NCBI GenBank assembly: GCA_903913285.1
Contig: CAIWKO010000010.1
Span: 124,001 to 188,000, forward strand
DNA: 64,000 nucleotides
Direction: 5' to 3'
From: an uncultured Bacteroidales bacterium
Lineage (GTDB): Bacteria; Bacteroidota; Bacteroidia; Bacteroidales; CAIWKO01
A program made the position numbers and the translations under genes. Of this stretch, positions 25,566 to 35,111 are shown in pieces; the stretch's first letter is position 1; each line of letters opens with the position of its first letter. Under the pieces are notes generated by a model, which was not told the origin of the DNA, did not search any database, and was given only the letters and a program-made list of their open reading frames with translations.

Positions 25566-26638
25566 GTTCTTTGTTTATTAATATTGGCAATATAGAACAA
25601 CACGACAAATAAAATGAGGAAATATCCTGCAAACAAAACGGTATACAGGTGTGTCCACACCGGAATATTCAGGCATAACAAACCCAAAACCATGGAGGCT
25701 GCAGAAATGATCGTGAAAATTACGGTAACCATTCGTTCCGAAATGCCTAAATACGACAAATGATGAGTGGTATGGTCTCTCCCGCCAATAAACGGAGATT
25801 TTCCTTTGGCTATCCTCTTATAAAAGACCGTTGCAGTATCAATAATAGGTAAAGCAAAAATAATTAATACGGCGCAAATTTGCTTGGCAGGAATTTCATC
25901 GTTATTATACTCCTTATGGTTCCAGATAAACATGATACTGAAAGCGGCCAATAGAATTCCCAGAAACTGACTACCCGTATCGCCCATATACATCTTGGCA
26001 GGAGGCCAATTATAAAGTAAAAAACCGATCAAAGCCGAGATGATGCCGAGAATAATTATATTGAGATTGTTGTTTATTCCTGTGATCAGGAAATTTTCGG
26101 TAAGAATAGAGCCGAAAATAAACAGCGAAACCACCGAAGAAATTCCATCCATATTGTCGAGCATATTTATGGAGTTCATAATGCCGATCACCCAAAGAAT
26201 TGTTATCACATAATTAAGAATCTCAGATTGAAACAACGAAATACTTGTCCCTGTAACGATCAATATTATTCCGCACGTGATTTGGGAAATTAATTTAACA
26301 ATAACTTTGGTATTATAAGCATCATCGAACAAACCCATCAAAAAGCCTAGAGTAGCTGCCCCGATGAATCCCAAGATTTTAATATTATGAAATACAGAAT
26401 TACTTTCGAAAAAGAATGATAGAGCAGAAATAGAAAGCAAAAAGATGATGTAAAATGAGATACCGCCAAAAGATGGTTTAGCATCAACGTTCCAGCGAAT
26501 CTGATTATCCGTATTACTTCTTGTCCCCAGATTTCCTGAAAACTTTACCAGCAAACCGTTAATCAATATAGAGAAAAAAAGTGAAACGGCGAAGAAGGAA
26601 AAATATGCAATAAAAGAATATAGAAGCTCTTGTTTCAA
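25562..26638 (-). CDS. WecA/MraY-family undecaprenyl-phosphate sugar-1-phosphate transferase
   Basis: Polytopic membrane protein, 358 residues with about ten hydrophobic segments, that moves a sugar-1-phosphate from a UDP-sugar to undecaprenyl phosphate and so starts a polysaccharide chain. Family landmarks are KPSFGGISFY (about 52-61), MGLFDDAYNT (about 101-110, the DD motif), NMLDNMDGISS (about 157-167), MGDTGSQFLG (about 218-227) and the cytosolic GGRDHTTHHLSYLG loop (about 279-292). WecA-like rather than MraY by its place beside polysaccharide-export genes. Sugar specificity cannot be read. Confidence 0.88.
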   Translation of the reverse strand: MKQELLYSFIAYFSFFAVSLFFSILINGLLVKFSGNLGTRSNTDNQIRWNVDAKPSFGGISFYIIFLLSISALSFFFESNSVFHNIKILGFIGAATLGFLMGLFDDAYNTKVIVKLISQITCGIILIVTGTSISLFQSEILNYVITILWVIGIMNSINMLDNMDGISSVVSLFIFGSILTENFLITGINNNLNIIILGIISALIGFLLYNWPPAKMYMGDTGSQFLGILLAAFSIMFIWNHKEYNNDEIPAKQICAVLIIFALPIIDTATVFYKRIAKGKSPFIGGRDHTTHHLSYLGISERMVTVIFTIISAASMVLGLLCLNIPVWTHLYTVLFAGYFLILFVVLFYIANINKQRT

Positions 26639-26674
26639 TTGATTACTATTTTTTGCAAAAGTACAAATAAATTA

Positions 26675-27220
26675 TTACTCAAAAGGTGTAACAAAATTTT
26701 TGAATTCCTGACCTGTTTTGTCACGTTCAGAAATAATAGGATTTTCAACATTCCAGTCAATATTAACATCACTGTCATTCCATTTAATAATTCCTTCTGC
26801 ATTGCTGTTATAAAAGCCCGTACATTTATAGAAAAATACTGTATTGCTTTCAAGCGTCAGAAAACCATGAGCAAACCCACTTGGAATCCACATCATTAAT
26901 TTGTTCTCTTCGGAAAGAACTTGAGAAACCCATTTACCATAAGTAAGTGAACTTTTACGAATATCCACAGCCACATCTAAAACTGCGCCTTTTATAACTC
27001 TTACAAGTTTTCCCTGATCAAAAGGAGGACTTTGAAAGTGCAAACCTCTTAGAACATTTTTCTCAGATAAGGATTGATTATCTTGAACAAATTTTCGATT
27101 CACTCCAGCCTTAATAAACTCATTGCTATTAAATGCTTCGAAAAAATAGCCACGATTATCTGCGAAAACCTTAGGTTCAAAAACAACAATATCCACTATA
27201 GAGGTAGGTATAATTTTCAT
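26675..27220 (-). CDS. rfbC: dTDP-4-dehydrorhamnose 3,5-epimerase
   Basis: Third step of dTDP-L-rhamnose synthesis. 181 residues, full length. Conserved FFEAFNSNEF (about 27-36), VLRGLHFQSPP (about 56-66, with the catalytic His), AVLDVAVDIRKSS (about 79-91) and PSGFAHGFLTL (about 114-124). The other dTDP-rhamnose genes (rfbA, rfbB, rfbD) are not in the window. It lies 6 bases after the Wzc-like gene, so the polymer may contain rhamnose or a related 6-deoxyhexose; that is inference. Confidence 0.93.
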   Translation of the reverse strand: MKIIPTSIVDIVVFEPKVFADNRGYFFEAFNSNEFIKAGVNRKFVQDNQSLSEKNVLRGLHFQSPPFDQGKLVRVIKGAVLDVAVDIRKSSLTYGKWVSQVLSEENKLMMWIPSGFAHGFLTLESNTVFFYKCTGFYNSNAEGIIKWNDSDVNIDWNVENPIISERDKTGQEFKNFVTPFE

Positions 27221-27226
27221 GCTATA

Positions 27227-29701
27227 CTATGCTTTTTTGCCGAAAAGCCTATTAAAAAAACTATTCTTTTTAGCCTTTTTTTCTTCTACAAAATAACTAC
27301 CACTTTCGTCACCGTAGCCATAACCATATCCATAACCGTAGCCATAACCATACCCGTAGCCCTTACCTTTTCTATGACCATATCTTCCTTTATAACCATA
27401 AGTAGAATTAACCGGTTCAATAGCATTCAAAACAATTGAAAGATGTTGGACTTTGCTGTCCTGAATCATACGTTCCATGTCGAGAATATAGAACTTTTTC
27501 GAATAATTCGCCTTAAAAACATAAATCGGATAATCAGCAATGGTAATAGCTTTTGTTCCATCAGTAACAAGTCCTACCGGTGGATTATCAATAATAATAA
27601 AATCGTATTTCGTCTTTAAATAATTAATAAAATTATCGGTTTCAGAACTGAAAATTAATTCCGAAGGATTAGGTGGAACAGGGCCGGCTGTAATAAAATC
27701 CAAATTAGGTAAGTTGCTATGATTGATACAATCGTCTATCTGGTCTCGATGGGCCAAAATAGTGCTCATGCCTTTCTTATTCGATACTCCAAAACCGATA
27801 TGAATTTTAGGCTTACGTAAATCAAGGTCAATAACAATTACTTTTTTATTAGAAAATGCCAGAACTCTTGCAAGATTGATAGCAACAAAGGTTTTCCCTT
27901 CGCTTGATACTGTTGAAGTTAATGCAATAACTTTCGGACCTGTGTCATTTTTAATAAATTGAAGATTTGTTCGAATAGATCGTAATGCCTCAGCAATAAT
28001 GGATTTGGGATGTTTATCGACAATAAGCTGTGAAACCGGTATTTCATCTGTGTATCTAGGAACAATACCAATTACCGGAACATCAGTATATTTAAAAATA
28101 TCGTTTAGAGTAAGAATATTATTAAATAAAATGTACTTAATAATAATTACTCCTAGTCCTAATAAAATTGCAGCAATGACTGCAAAAATATAGATCTCTT
28201 TTTTCTTAGGAGAAATAGGTTCAGCCGATACTGTTGAACGTTGAAGAATAATATTCTGTGAAACATAACCTGCTTTATCAATTGAATATTCAGCTTTTTT
28301 CTCAATAAGTTGACTGTAGTATTTTTCATTTATTGCATATATACGCTCTAAACTGGATAACTCAATAGCATTATACATTTCGTTCTTGAAATTGAGTTTA
28401 TCTTCGTACATCTTAATTTTCTCAGCAATTTCATCTTTTCGTATTGTGATATTTTCTCTCAAGTATTTTAGACTCTCAGTAATTAGTTTTTTCTGAATTT
28501 CAATCTGATAATCCAACTCTTTTATTTGACCACTGTTTTCCGTAACATTATAAAGAAGTTTTTCTCTTTTCAATAGCAAATCCTGTAACGAAACAAGTAA
28601 TCCATTCAAAGAACCTTTAAATTCACTTCCTGAAGTTAAAGCAATCAGCCGATAGATATCAATGTTTTTTGAAGATTTGATATTATTATCAATTTCATGC
28701 AAATTGTTTTCCTCCAACTCCATGTTTACAATTTGGTTCTGATAATCATTCAATCTCGAAGTAAAAGTCGGTAAGGGTTTATTTCCTGTAGAATCAATAT
28801 TATAACGCTTATGAAAATCAGCAATATTGCCCTGGGATTTCACCAAAGTATCATATATTGATGCCATTCTGTCATCAATATAGCTTAAAATTCTATCAAC
28901 ACTCTCGGCTTGCTTTTCAATATCATAGCTTTGAAATTCTTCTGCAATTGTGTTTACAATTTCTGTAGCTTTTTCAGCACTGTTATCTTTATAAGTAATC
29001 AATATTGTGTTGGCCGCTTGATTCAACACAGAAACAGTAAGTTTTGATGATATATTTGAAACTATATTATCAGGATTATTTATTACGAAATAATACTTAT
29101 TACCAGTTAGAAAATCATGTTTTGATTCAATTTTCTTATAATCAAGTGATGAAATAACCACATCAACATCTGGGAAAACAGCCTTTTCGCTAATATATAT
29201 TTTTTGTTCATAAGGACTGTTTTTATTAATTTTATACCTAATGACATACTTAGTATTATCAATGAATTCAACTGAAATTGGTTTATTATAAATTGCAGGA
29301 TTTTTAACGTTCACAGTAACCTTAAAAGGACAACTTTTATATTGTTCATAATCGAGAATATTCCCTTTTAAATAATAAGAAATATTTAATGGAAGCTTAT
29401 CGGCAATCCGTTGCAAAAAAGTAGGAGATTTTAAAAGTTCGATTTTTTTTGCTAAAAAATTATCATCTGCCACTATTGATGTTGATGTTGATAAAATCTT
29501 GCTCTTTTCATCATTTTTTTCAATCTGGATAATAGATTTAGACTCGTAAACTGGCAGCGTGTATCGTAGATACAAATATGCACCCATAACTGAAATCAAT
29601 AGAAAAACTGCTGGAAAAAAATAGTTTTTTCTAAAGATGAAATAAAATAGTTTTACGTCTATTTCATCGTTTATTGCTGATATTTTTTTCTTTTTTGCCA
29701 T
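27227..29701 (-). CDS. Wzc-like polysaccharide co-polymerase with BY-kinase domain
   Basis: 824 residues. Two membrane segments (about 29-50 and 505-528) flank a large periplasmic coiled-coil region (Wzz/GumC type). The C-terminal cytoplasmic BY-kinase has Walker A TSTVSSEGKTFVAINLA (about 592-608), Walker A' VIVIDLDLRKP and Walker B DFIIIDNPPVG. A tyrosine cluster at about 780-797 is an uninterrupted Gly-Tyr alternation of about nine repeats, the likely autophosphorylation tail. The family controls polymer length and export together with the Wza pore encoded 5 bases upstream. Confident family call; dedicated polymer unknown. Confidence 0.93.
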   Translation of the reverse strand: MAKKKKISAINDEIDVKLFYFIFRKNYFFPAVFLLISVMGAYLYLRYTLPVYESKSIIQIEKNDEKSKILSTSTSIVADDNFLAKKIELLKSPTFLQRIADKLPLNISYYLKGNILDYEQYKSCPFKVTVNVKNPAIYNKPISVEFIDNTKYVIRYKINKNSPYEQKIYISEKAVFPDVDVVISSLDYKKIESKHDFLTGNKYYFVINNPDNIVSNISSKLTVSVLNQAANTILITYKDNSAEKATEIVNTIAEEFQSYDIEKQAESVDRILSYIDDRMASIYDTLVKSQGNIADFHKRYNIDSTGNKPLPTFTSRLNDYQNQIVNMELEENNLHEIDNNIKSSKNIDIYRLIALTSGSEFKGSLNGLLVSLQDLLLKREKLLYNVTENSGQIKELDYQIEIQKKLITESLKYLRENITIRKDEIAEKIKMYEDKLNFKNEMYNAIELSSLERIYAINEKYYSQLIEKKAEYSIDKAGYVSQNIILQRSTVSAEPISPKKKEIYIFAVIAAILLGLGVIIIKYILFNNILTLNDIFKYTDVPVIGIVPRYTDEIPVSQLIVDKHPKSIIAEALRSIRTNLQFIKNDTGPKVIALTSTVSSEGKTFVAINLARVLAFSNKKVIVIDLDLRKPKIHIGFGVSNKKGMSTILAHRDQIDDCINHSNLPNLDFITAGPVPPNPSELIFSSETDNFINYLKTKYDFIIIDNPPVGLVTDGTKAITIADYPIYVFKANYSKKFYILDMERMIQDSKVQHLSIVLNAIEPVNSTYGYKGRYGHRKGKGYGYGYGYGYGYGYGYGDESGSYFVEEKKAKKNSFFNRLFGKKA

Positions 29702-29706
29702 CTAAA

Positions 29707-30456
29707 TCACTTAACAAACAATCCGTAAATTAATAAAAATGTAGATAATAATGTTAAATAAGGAGTAATAGCCTCGATAACTTTTTGAGGCACTTTATCT
29801 CTAGGCTCAACATAAATTATATCATTTGCCTGAAGGGTTAGATTTGCTTTTGTCATCCCTTCAATTGTAGATAAATCAATCAAATAAACCTGAGGATTTT
29901 TTAAATCGCCCCTAATAAGTTTTACTCTATGAGCTTTCCCATCCTGAATTCCTCCTGCTTTTGCCAAAGCTTCAAATAACGTTGTATTTGGATTGTCCAG
30001 ATTGACAACTACAGCCTGACTCCCCTGCCCACCGGGAAAGATAGTAACTCTATTGTTTGTTACTTTTAATTGTACGAAAGGTTTATTAAAATAAACAATG
30101 TACTTATCTTCCAGCATTTTTTCAGCTTCGCGAAGAGTCATATTACTAATTTGTGTTCTGCCGAGAATAGGAAGTTTAATTTGTCCATCAAATTCAACCA
30201 AATATGAGGAATTCGCATTCTGAATGTTCGTAGTTGCACCTGCAATCGGGTCTATAATTTTCTCTCCATTATTTGTATAAATATTCAATTGAAGCATATC
30301 GTTAGGCGCAATTTTATATTCCTGCTGCTTTAACGTATCTGGAAATTTTGTAATCGGGTATTTCCCTTGTCTCAGCATTTGATAAGGAACAAATACTTTG
30401 CAACCTGAAATAAAAACTAATAATAAAACAAAATAATGCAGACGTTTCATTCGCAA
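29707..30456 (-). CDS. Wza-like polysaccharide export lipoprotein
   Basis: 249 residues. Signal peptide with lipobox FISGC; the start could be 30456 or the ATG two codons later. The poly_export domain (about 45-135: YKIAPNDMLQLNIYTNNGE, then LPILGRTQISNMTLREAEKML) is followed by an SLBB-type domain (about 145-225), and the C-terminus has a hydrophobic segment (ITPYLTLLSTFLLIYGLF), as in Bacteroidota Wza homologues. It forms the outer-membrane or periplasmic export channel paired with the Wzc-like protein encoded next. Confidence 0.9.
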   Translation of the reverse strand: MRMKRLHYFVLLLVFISGCKVFVPYQMLRQGKYPITKFPDTLKQQEYKIAPNDMLQLNIYTNNGEKIIDPIAGATTNIQNANSSYLVEFDGQIKLPILGRTQISNMTLREAEKMLEDKYIVYFNKPFVQLKVTNNRVTIFPGGQGSQAVVVNLDNPNTTLFEALAKAGGIQDGKAHRVKLIRGDLKNPQVYLIDLSTIEGMTKANLTLQANDIIYVEPRDKVPQKVIEAITPYLTLLSTFLLIYGLFVK

Positions 30457-30479
30457 ATAATTTCTACAAAATTAATAAA

Positions 30480-31679
30480 TTATATTGTTTTAGTATCATT
30501 TAGTAATTTATCATACAAATTCTTCATTTCATTCACTAAATTAGTGTAATGAAATTTTTCTTTGACAAATAGCCAACCATTCTCAGATAATTGGTTTCGT
30601 AAATTATCGTTTTCAACCATCAGAAGAAGACTGTTACTAAACTCAATTGAATTATTATTTTCTATAAGAAGTGCCGTTTCCCCTGGTATTACTATATTTT
30701 CGATACCGCCAACATTTGTTGTTATTATTGGAACGCCTGATGCTTGTGCTTCAATTAAACTTACGGGGGTTCCTTCGTTTAAAGATGTAAGAGCAATAAT
30801 ATCCATACCAGCATTTACATAATCAACATTTTTTATCCAAGACGTAAATGTTACTGTTGCTTTACGTCTTTCAAGAGTTGACCTGATATAATCAAGTTTC
30901 AATTCCTGGCACTTTTCAATTAGCTTATTCTTATCTTCACCATCGCCAACAATAAATGCACGAATCTTTTTCTGAGATTTTTCAGTAAGAAATTTTATTC
31001 CTTCCAAAAACAGACTATGGTTTTTTATTGGCACTAATCGGCCAACAATTCCAATTGCAATTTCATCTTCATCAAGTAAATAATCTGCTCTGAATTGTTT
31101 TCTTTTTATGTCTTTACTATCCTGAAACCGATTCAAATCGAAACCAAGAGGAATAATTTCAACTTTTTCTTCAGGACAAATTTTATATTTATGAACCAGA
31201 TCATTTTTCTGAATCTCACTTAAGGCAATGATTTTTGTAGATTTCTTTGCCAAATTCCTTTCAATATGCTGATAAATCGCTGATTTTATCCCACTGAAAT
31301 ACGCATCAAAAACGTGGCCGTGAAAAGTATGAATAATTACCGGAACTTTCATATCATAAGCTGCTCTTCTTCCTAATGCACCTGCTTTTGAAGCATGTGT
31401 ATGGACAATATCCGGCTTAAAATCATGAATTATCTTTTTTATTTTTCGATATGCCTGTTGGTCATAAAAATAATTTATTTTACGACGCATTTCAGGAATA
31501 ATAACTGGTTCCAAACCAAGACTTCTGACAATAAATTCAGAATTTTCTTCTGTATCATCTTTTTGACCACCAATAAGCAAAGTTTCATAGTCCGGAGCCA
31601 AATATTTAGTCAAATAGGACGCATTGTAAGTCGGACCACCGAGATTAAACCGGTTAATTATTCTTAGAACCCTTGGCAT
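30480..31679 (-). CDS. GT4-type glycosyltransferase
   Basis: 399 residues, GT-B fold. The N-terminal FNLGGPTYNASYL (about 10-22), HTHASKAGALGRRAA (about 94-108) and HTFHGH (about 118-123), the nucleotide-binding IGIVGRLVPIKNHSLFL (about 208-224) and the C-terminal SLNEGTPVSLIEAQASGVPIITTNVGG in two halves, with the E-x7-E element, fit the GT4 family. It adds a sugar to the lipid-linked repeat unit of the polysaccharide made by this locus (inferred from neighbours). Only one glycosyltransferase is present, so others must lie elsewhere. It overlaps nothing; gaps to both neighbours are 12-23 bases. Confidence 0.9.
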   Translation of the reverse strand: MPRVLRIINRFNLGGPTYNASYLTKYLAPDYETLLIGGQKDDTEENSEFIVRSLGLEPVIIPEMRRKINYFYDQQAYRKIKKIIHDFKPDIVHTHASKAGALGRRAAYDMKVPVIIHTFHGHVFDAYFSGIKSAIYQHIERNLAKKSTKIIALSEIQKNDLVHKYKICPEEKVEIIPLGFDLNRFQDSKDIKRKQFRADYLLDEDEIAIGIVGRLVPIKNHSLFLEGIKFLTEKSQKKIRAFIVGDGEDKNKLIEKCQELKLDYIRSTLERRKATVTFTSWIKNVDYVNAGMDIIALTSLNEGTPVSLIEAQASGVPIITTNVGGIENIVIPGETALLIENNNSIEFSNSLLLMVENDNLRNQLSENGWLFVKEKFHYTNLVNEMKNLYDKLLNDTKTI

Positions 31680-31691
31680 GTTTTGAACTTT

Positions 31692-33584
31692 TTAAGTTGC
31701 AAAATATTTTTTCCACCAATATTGAAATACTATTAACCCCCATATTTGTGCATGTATGTCACCCGGGTTATTTGACTGTAAACGAGTTTTAATCTTTTTA
31801 GTTTCAGATAAATTGAAAATGTTTTGAGCATCGATAAAACCATCTGATAGTAAATCATCATTTATCAATGAAAATAAATCGTTACGAAACCATTTTAACA
31901 ACGGAATTTCAAATCCGTGTTTCGGTCTGTGATAAATCTCAGATGGCAAAATAGTTTTAAAGGTATCCTGTAAAATCCTTTTTCTTATGTTCCCCTGAAC
32001 TTTATACGAATCGGGTAACGAAAAAACATAATTTACCAATTCATAATCAAGGAAAGGAACCCTTACTTCGAGTGAATTTGCCATTGACATCAAATCAACC
32101 TTGGTCAGCATATCATTGACCAGAACGTGTTTCATGTCAGAATAAAAAACATCATTCATGCCACCTTCACGAATATTTACAAGAACTTTTTCTTTGCGTA
32201 TTTGATATTCAGAAAGATTGTATTCCGATTTTAGAAGTTCTTTAGCTTGAAATTCATTAATAAACGAACACCATCGCCAATATCTTTCCCGTTCATTCAG
32301 TGATAACCCATTGACATACTTTGCCAGTTGTCTGAATTTATTTGACAGCATTGTATTCCGAGACTGTGGCAACATATTTATTAAAGGGTTGAAGCTTTTC
32401 AGCAGGCTACCTGATATCCCGGCATTCCTTATTTTCAGTTCGCCGCTATGTTTCATATAACCGCCGAAGAGTTCATCTGCACCATCACCAGAAAGAGCCA
32501 CAGTAACATGCCTTCTTGTATGCTGACTTAATATATAAACTGCAATAGCTGACGAATCGGCAAAAGGGTCGTCTAAATAATCCAACACATTGAATAATAC
32601 TGAGAACAAGTCATCGTTCGAAAGCGAAAAAACAGTATGATTGGTATTGAACTTTTTTGCAACTAGTTGAGCATATTGAGTCTCATCAAAAAAAGGTTCG
32701 TCTTTAAATCCAATCGAGAAGGTGTTTAGTTGTTTTGTAAATTTCGATGCTAAAGCCACAATAACAGAAGAATCGACACCTCCACTCAAAAACGCACCCA
32801 GAGGAACATCACTTATCATTCGATTTTCAACAGATTGCTCCAATAAGTTATATATTTTTGCAGAGGCAATTTCATAACTGTCGACCAGACCATTATCAAT
32901 TTTTTCGTGATACGGAATAGAATAATACTCCTTTTGAACTACAACATTATTCTTAATCCATAAATAATTCCCCGGGTCAAGCTTCCGGACATTCTTTATC
33001 ATGGAACAATTTGCCGGAATATAATTCATCTGCAAATAGCCGAAAAGGGAAGTTGTATCCAACTCTTTCGGGATTCCTAATGCAAACATAGCTTTCATTT
33101 CGGATGCGAAAAGAAATTTATCATCATCCTGATAAATGTACAGAGGTTTTATTCCCATTCTATCACGGGCAATAAACACTGAGTTCTCAGCTTTATCATA
33201 AATGGCAAATGCAAAAAACCCATTAACCTTTTCAAGACAAGAAGGGCCTTCATGTACATACAAGTTGAGCAAAACTTCCGTGTCGCTGTCAGATCTTAAA
33301 TTCACTCCTTGTTGGAGTAATTGCTGACGATGAATATTAAAATTATAAAACTCCCCGTTGAAGATAATCGTGTAACGTCCGGAACAATCTGTGAAAGGCT
33401 GCGATGCTGCATCCGAGACATCGATGATTGAAAGCCTGTTATGTCCAAAAGCGATTCGATTATAAACATAGACTCCATTACTGTCCGGACCGCGGCTATG
33501 CATGGCCGAAACAGCGTCATGGATTTTATTCAGAAAGTTTTCTCCGGTTTTATTGAAAGCAACTACCCCGGATATGCCACACAT
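31692..33584 (-). CDS. asnB: Glutamine-hydrolysing asparagine synthetase
   Basis: 630 residues. N-terminal class II glutaminase starting MCGISG (catalytic Cys2), with RGPDSNGVY (about 31-39) and SDTEVLLNLY; the C-terminal synthetase domain has the pyrophosphate loop LSGGVDSSVIVAL (about 268-280) and LSGDGADELFGGY (about 361-373). It makes Asn from Asp and Gln, but homologues inside polysaccharide loci may instead amidate a sugar acid of the polymer. Position between a glycosyltransferase and lpdA leaves both roles open. Confidence 0.92.
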   Translation of the reverse strand: MCGISGVVAFNKTGENFLNKIHDAVSAMHSRGPDSNGVYVYNRIAFGHNRLSIIDVSDAASQPFTDCSGRYTIIFNGEFYNFNIHRQQLLQQGVNLRSDSDTEVLLNLYVHEGPSCLEKVNGFFAFAIYDKAENSVFIARDRMGIKPLYIYQDDDKFLFASEMKAMFALGIPKELDTTSLFGYLQMNYIPANCSMIKNVRKLDPGNYLWIKNNVVVQKEYYSIPYHEKIDNGLVDSYEIASAKIYNLLEQSVENRMISDVPLGAFLSGGVDSSVIVALASKFTKQLNTFSIGFKDEPFFDETQYAQLVAKKFNTNHTVFSLSNDDLFSVLFNVLDYLDDPFADSSAIAVYILSQHTRRHVTVALSGDGADELFGGYMKHSGELKIRNAGISGSLLKSFNPLINMLPQSRNTMLSNKFRQLAKYVNGLSLNERERYWRWCSFINEFQAKELLKSEYNLSEYQIRKEKVLVNIREGGMNDVFYSDMKHVLVNDMLTKVDLMSMANSLEVRVPFLDYELVNYVFSLPDSYKVQGNIRKRILQDTFKTILPSEIYHRPKHGFEIPLLKWFRNDLFSLINDDLLSDGFIDAQNIFNLSETKKIKTRLQSNNPGDIHAQIWGLIVFQYWWKKYFAT

Positions 33585-33596
33585 CTGTCAGTCGTC

Positions 33597-34988
33597 TTAT
33601 AAGTGAATGACTTCGCCGTAGGCAGCAGCCACTGCTTCCATCACAGCTTCCGACATAGTGGGGTGCGGATGAACGGAAGCAAGAATTTCGTGGGCCGTGG
33701 TTTCTAAGGTTCGGGCTACAACAACCTCCGCAATCATTTCGGTAACATTTTCGCCTATAAAATGTGCCCCAAGCCATTCGCCAAGTTTGGCATCGAAGAT
33801 GACTTTCACAAAGCCATCTCTGAACCCTGCAGCGCTTGCTTTGCCCGAAGCAGTGAAGGGAAACTTACCAACTTTAATTTCGTATCCTGCTTCTAAAGCA
33901 GCTTTCTCGGTATAGCCCACCGAGGCAATTTCGGGAGAAGTATAAGTGCATCCCGGAATATTGTTGTAATTTATGGATTCAACTTCTTTACCGGCAATTT
34001 TCTCTACACAGATTATGCCTTCGCGTGAAGCCACATGTGCCAGCGCAGGTCCTTTCACAATATCGCCAATGGCATAATAGCCTTCCACACTGGTACAATA
34101 AAAATCATCGATAATCACCTTGCCTCTTTCGGTGGCAATACCCGTTTCTTCCAATCCAATACCTTCAATGTTGGTAGCAATGCCGACTGCCGATAACACA
34201 ATTTCAGCTTCAATAATTTCTTCGCCTTTGGGAGTCTTGACGGTTACTTTGCACAAATCGCCCGAAGTGTCAACATTTTCGACTGTGGATAAGGTGAGAA
34301 CTTTCATTCCGTTCTTTTTGAAGGAGCGTTCGAGTTGCTTTGAAACTTCTTCATCTTCAATAGGAACCACAGCGGGCAACATTTCAACCAAAGTAACCTT
34401 AGTACCGATAGTATTATAAAAATGTGCGAACTCAGAGCCTATTGCCCCCGAACCGATAACCACCATGCTCTGGGGTTGCTTGGGCAGTGTCATGGCTTCG
34501 CGATAGCCGATAATTTTCTTACCATCGATCTTCAAATGCGGAAGCTCTCGCGAACGGGCTCCGGTAGCTATTATTATATGATTTGCTTCATAAACAGTTT
34601 TATTGTCTTCAGCATCGGTTACTTCAACTTTTTTGCCCGGCATCACTTTACCAAAGCTATTAATTATCGTAATATTATTCTTTTTGAATAAAAACTGTAT
34701 GCCCTTACTCATACCCTCGGCCACACCACGACTCCGGCGAACAATAGCTTCGAAATCGGGAATAATCTCACCGTTTATATTGATTCCATAGTCGGCAGCA
34801 TGTTTGGCATAGTGAAATACCTGAGCAGATTTTAACAGCGCTTTGGTGGGTATGCAGCCCCAGTTTAAACAAATGCCACCTGTTTCGGCTTTTTCAACAA
34901 CCGCAACAGTAAAACCCAATTGAGATGCCCTTATGGCAGCAACATATCCGCCCGGACCTGAACCTAAAATGATAATATCGTAATTCAT
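33597..34988 (-). CDS. lpdA: Dihydrolipoyl dehydrogenase
   Basis: E3 component of 2-oxoacid dehydrogenase or glycine cleavage complexes: reoxidises dihydrolipoamide with FAD and NAD+. 463 residues. FAD-binding GSGPGGYVAAIRA (about 8-20), redox-active disulfide GGICLNWGCIPTKAL (C-x4-C, about 37-51), NAD-binding VIGSGAIGSEFAHF (about 177-190), AIGDIVKGPALAH (about 310-322), and the C-terminal HPHPTMSEAVMEA (about 442-454) with the catalytic His-x4-Glu pair. No E1 or E2 gene is nearby. It appears to head the long minus-strand run down to uvrA. Confidence 0.95.
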   Translation of the reverse strand: MNYDIIILGSGPGGYVAAIRASQLGFTVAVVEKAETGGICLNWGCIPTKALLKSAQVFHYAKHAADYGININGEIIPDFEAIVRRSRGVAEGMSKGIQFLFKKNNITIINSFGKVMPGKKVEVTDAEDNKTVYEANHIIIATGARSRELPHLKIDGKKIIGYREAMTLPKQPQSMVVIGSGAIGSEFAHFYNTIGTKVTLVEMLPAVVPIEDEEVSKQLERSFKKNGMKVLTLSTVENVDTSGDLCKVTVKTPKGEEIIEAEIVLSAVGIATNIEGIGLEETGIATERGKVIIDDFYCTSVEGYYAIGDIVKGPALAHVASREGIICVEKIAGKEVESINYNNIPGCTYTSPEIASVGYTEKAALEAGYEIKVGKFPFTASGKASAAGFRDGFVKVIFDAKLGEWLGAHFIGENVTEMIAEVVVARTLETTAHEILASVHPHPTMSEAVMEAVAAAYGEVIHL

Positions 34989-35013
34989 CTGATGATAGTT
35001 TTAAAGCAAAGTG

Positions 35014-35021
35014 CAAATTTA
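35014..35021 (-). promoter_or_regulatory. Candidate -7 promoter element of lpdA
   Basis: The minus strand reads TAAATTTG, 25 bases before the start; a one-base variant of the -33 box (TTTA) lies 18 bases upstream. If real, it may drive the whole lpdA-to-uvrA run. Confidence 0.4.
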
Positions 35022-35111
35022 GTTAATTTGTTGAATGGTTAAATAGTTAATTGGTTTATCAGGTTGAATGGCCGCCTGAAATTAAAGTAAGGTTTATTAA
35101 ATACTATTGTG

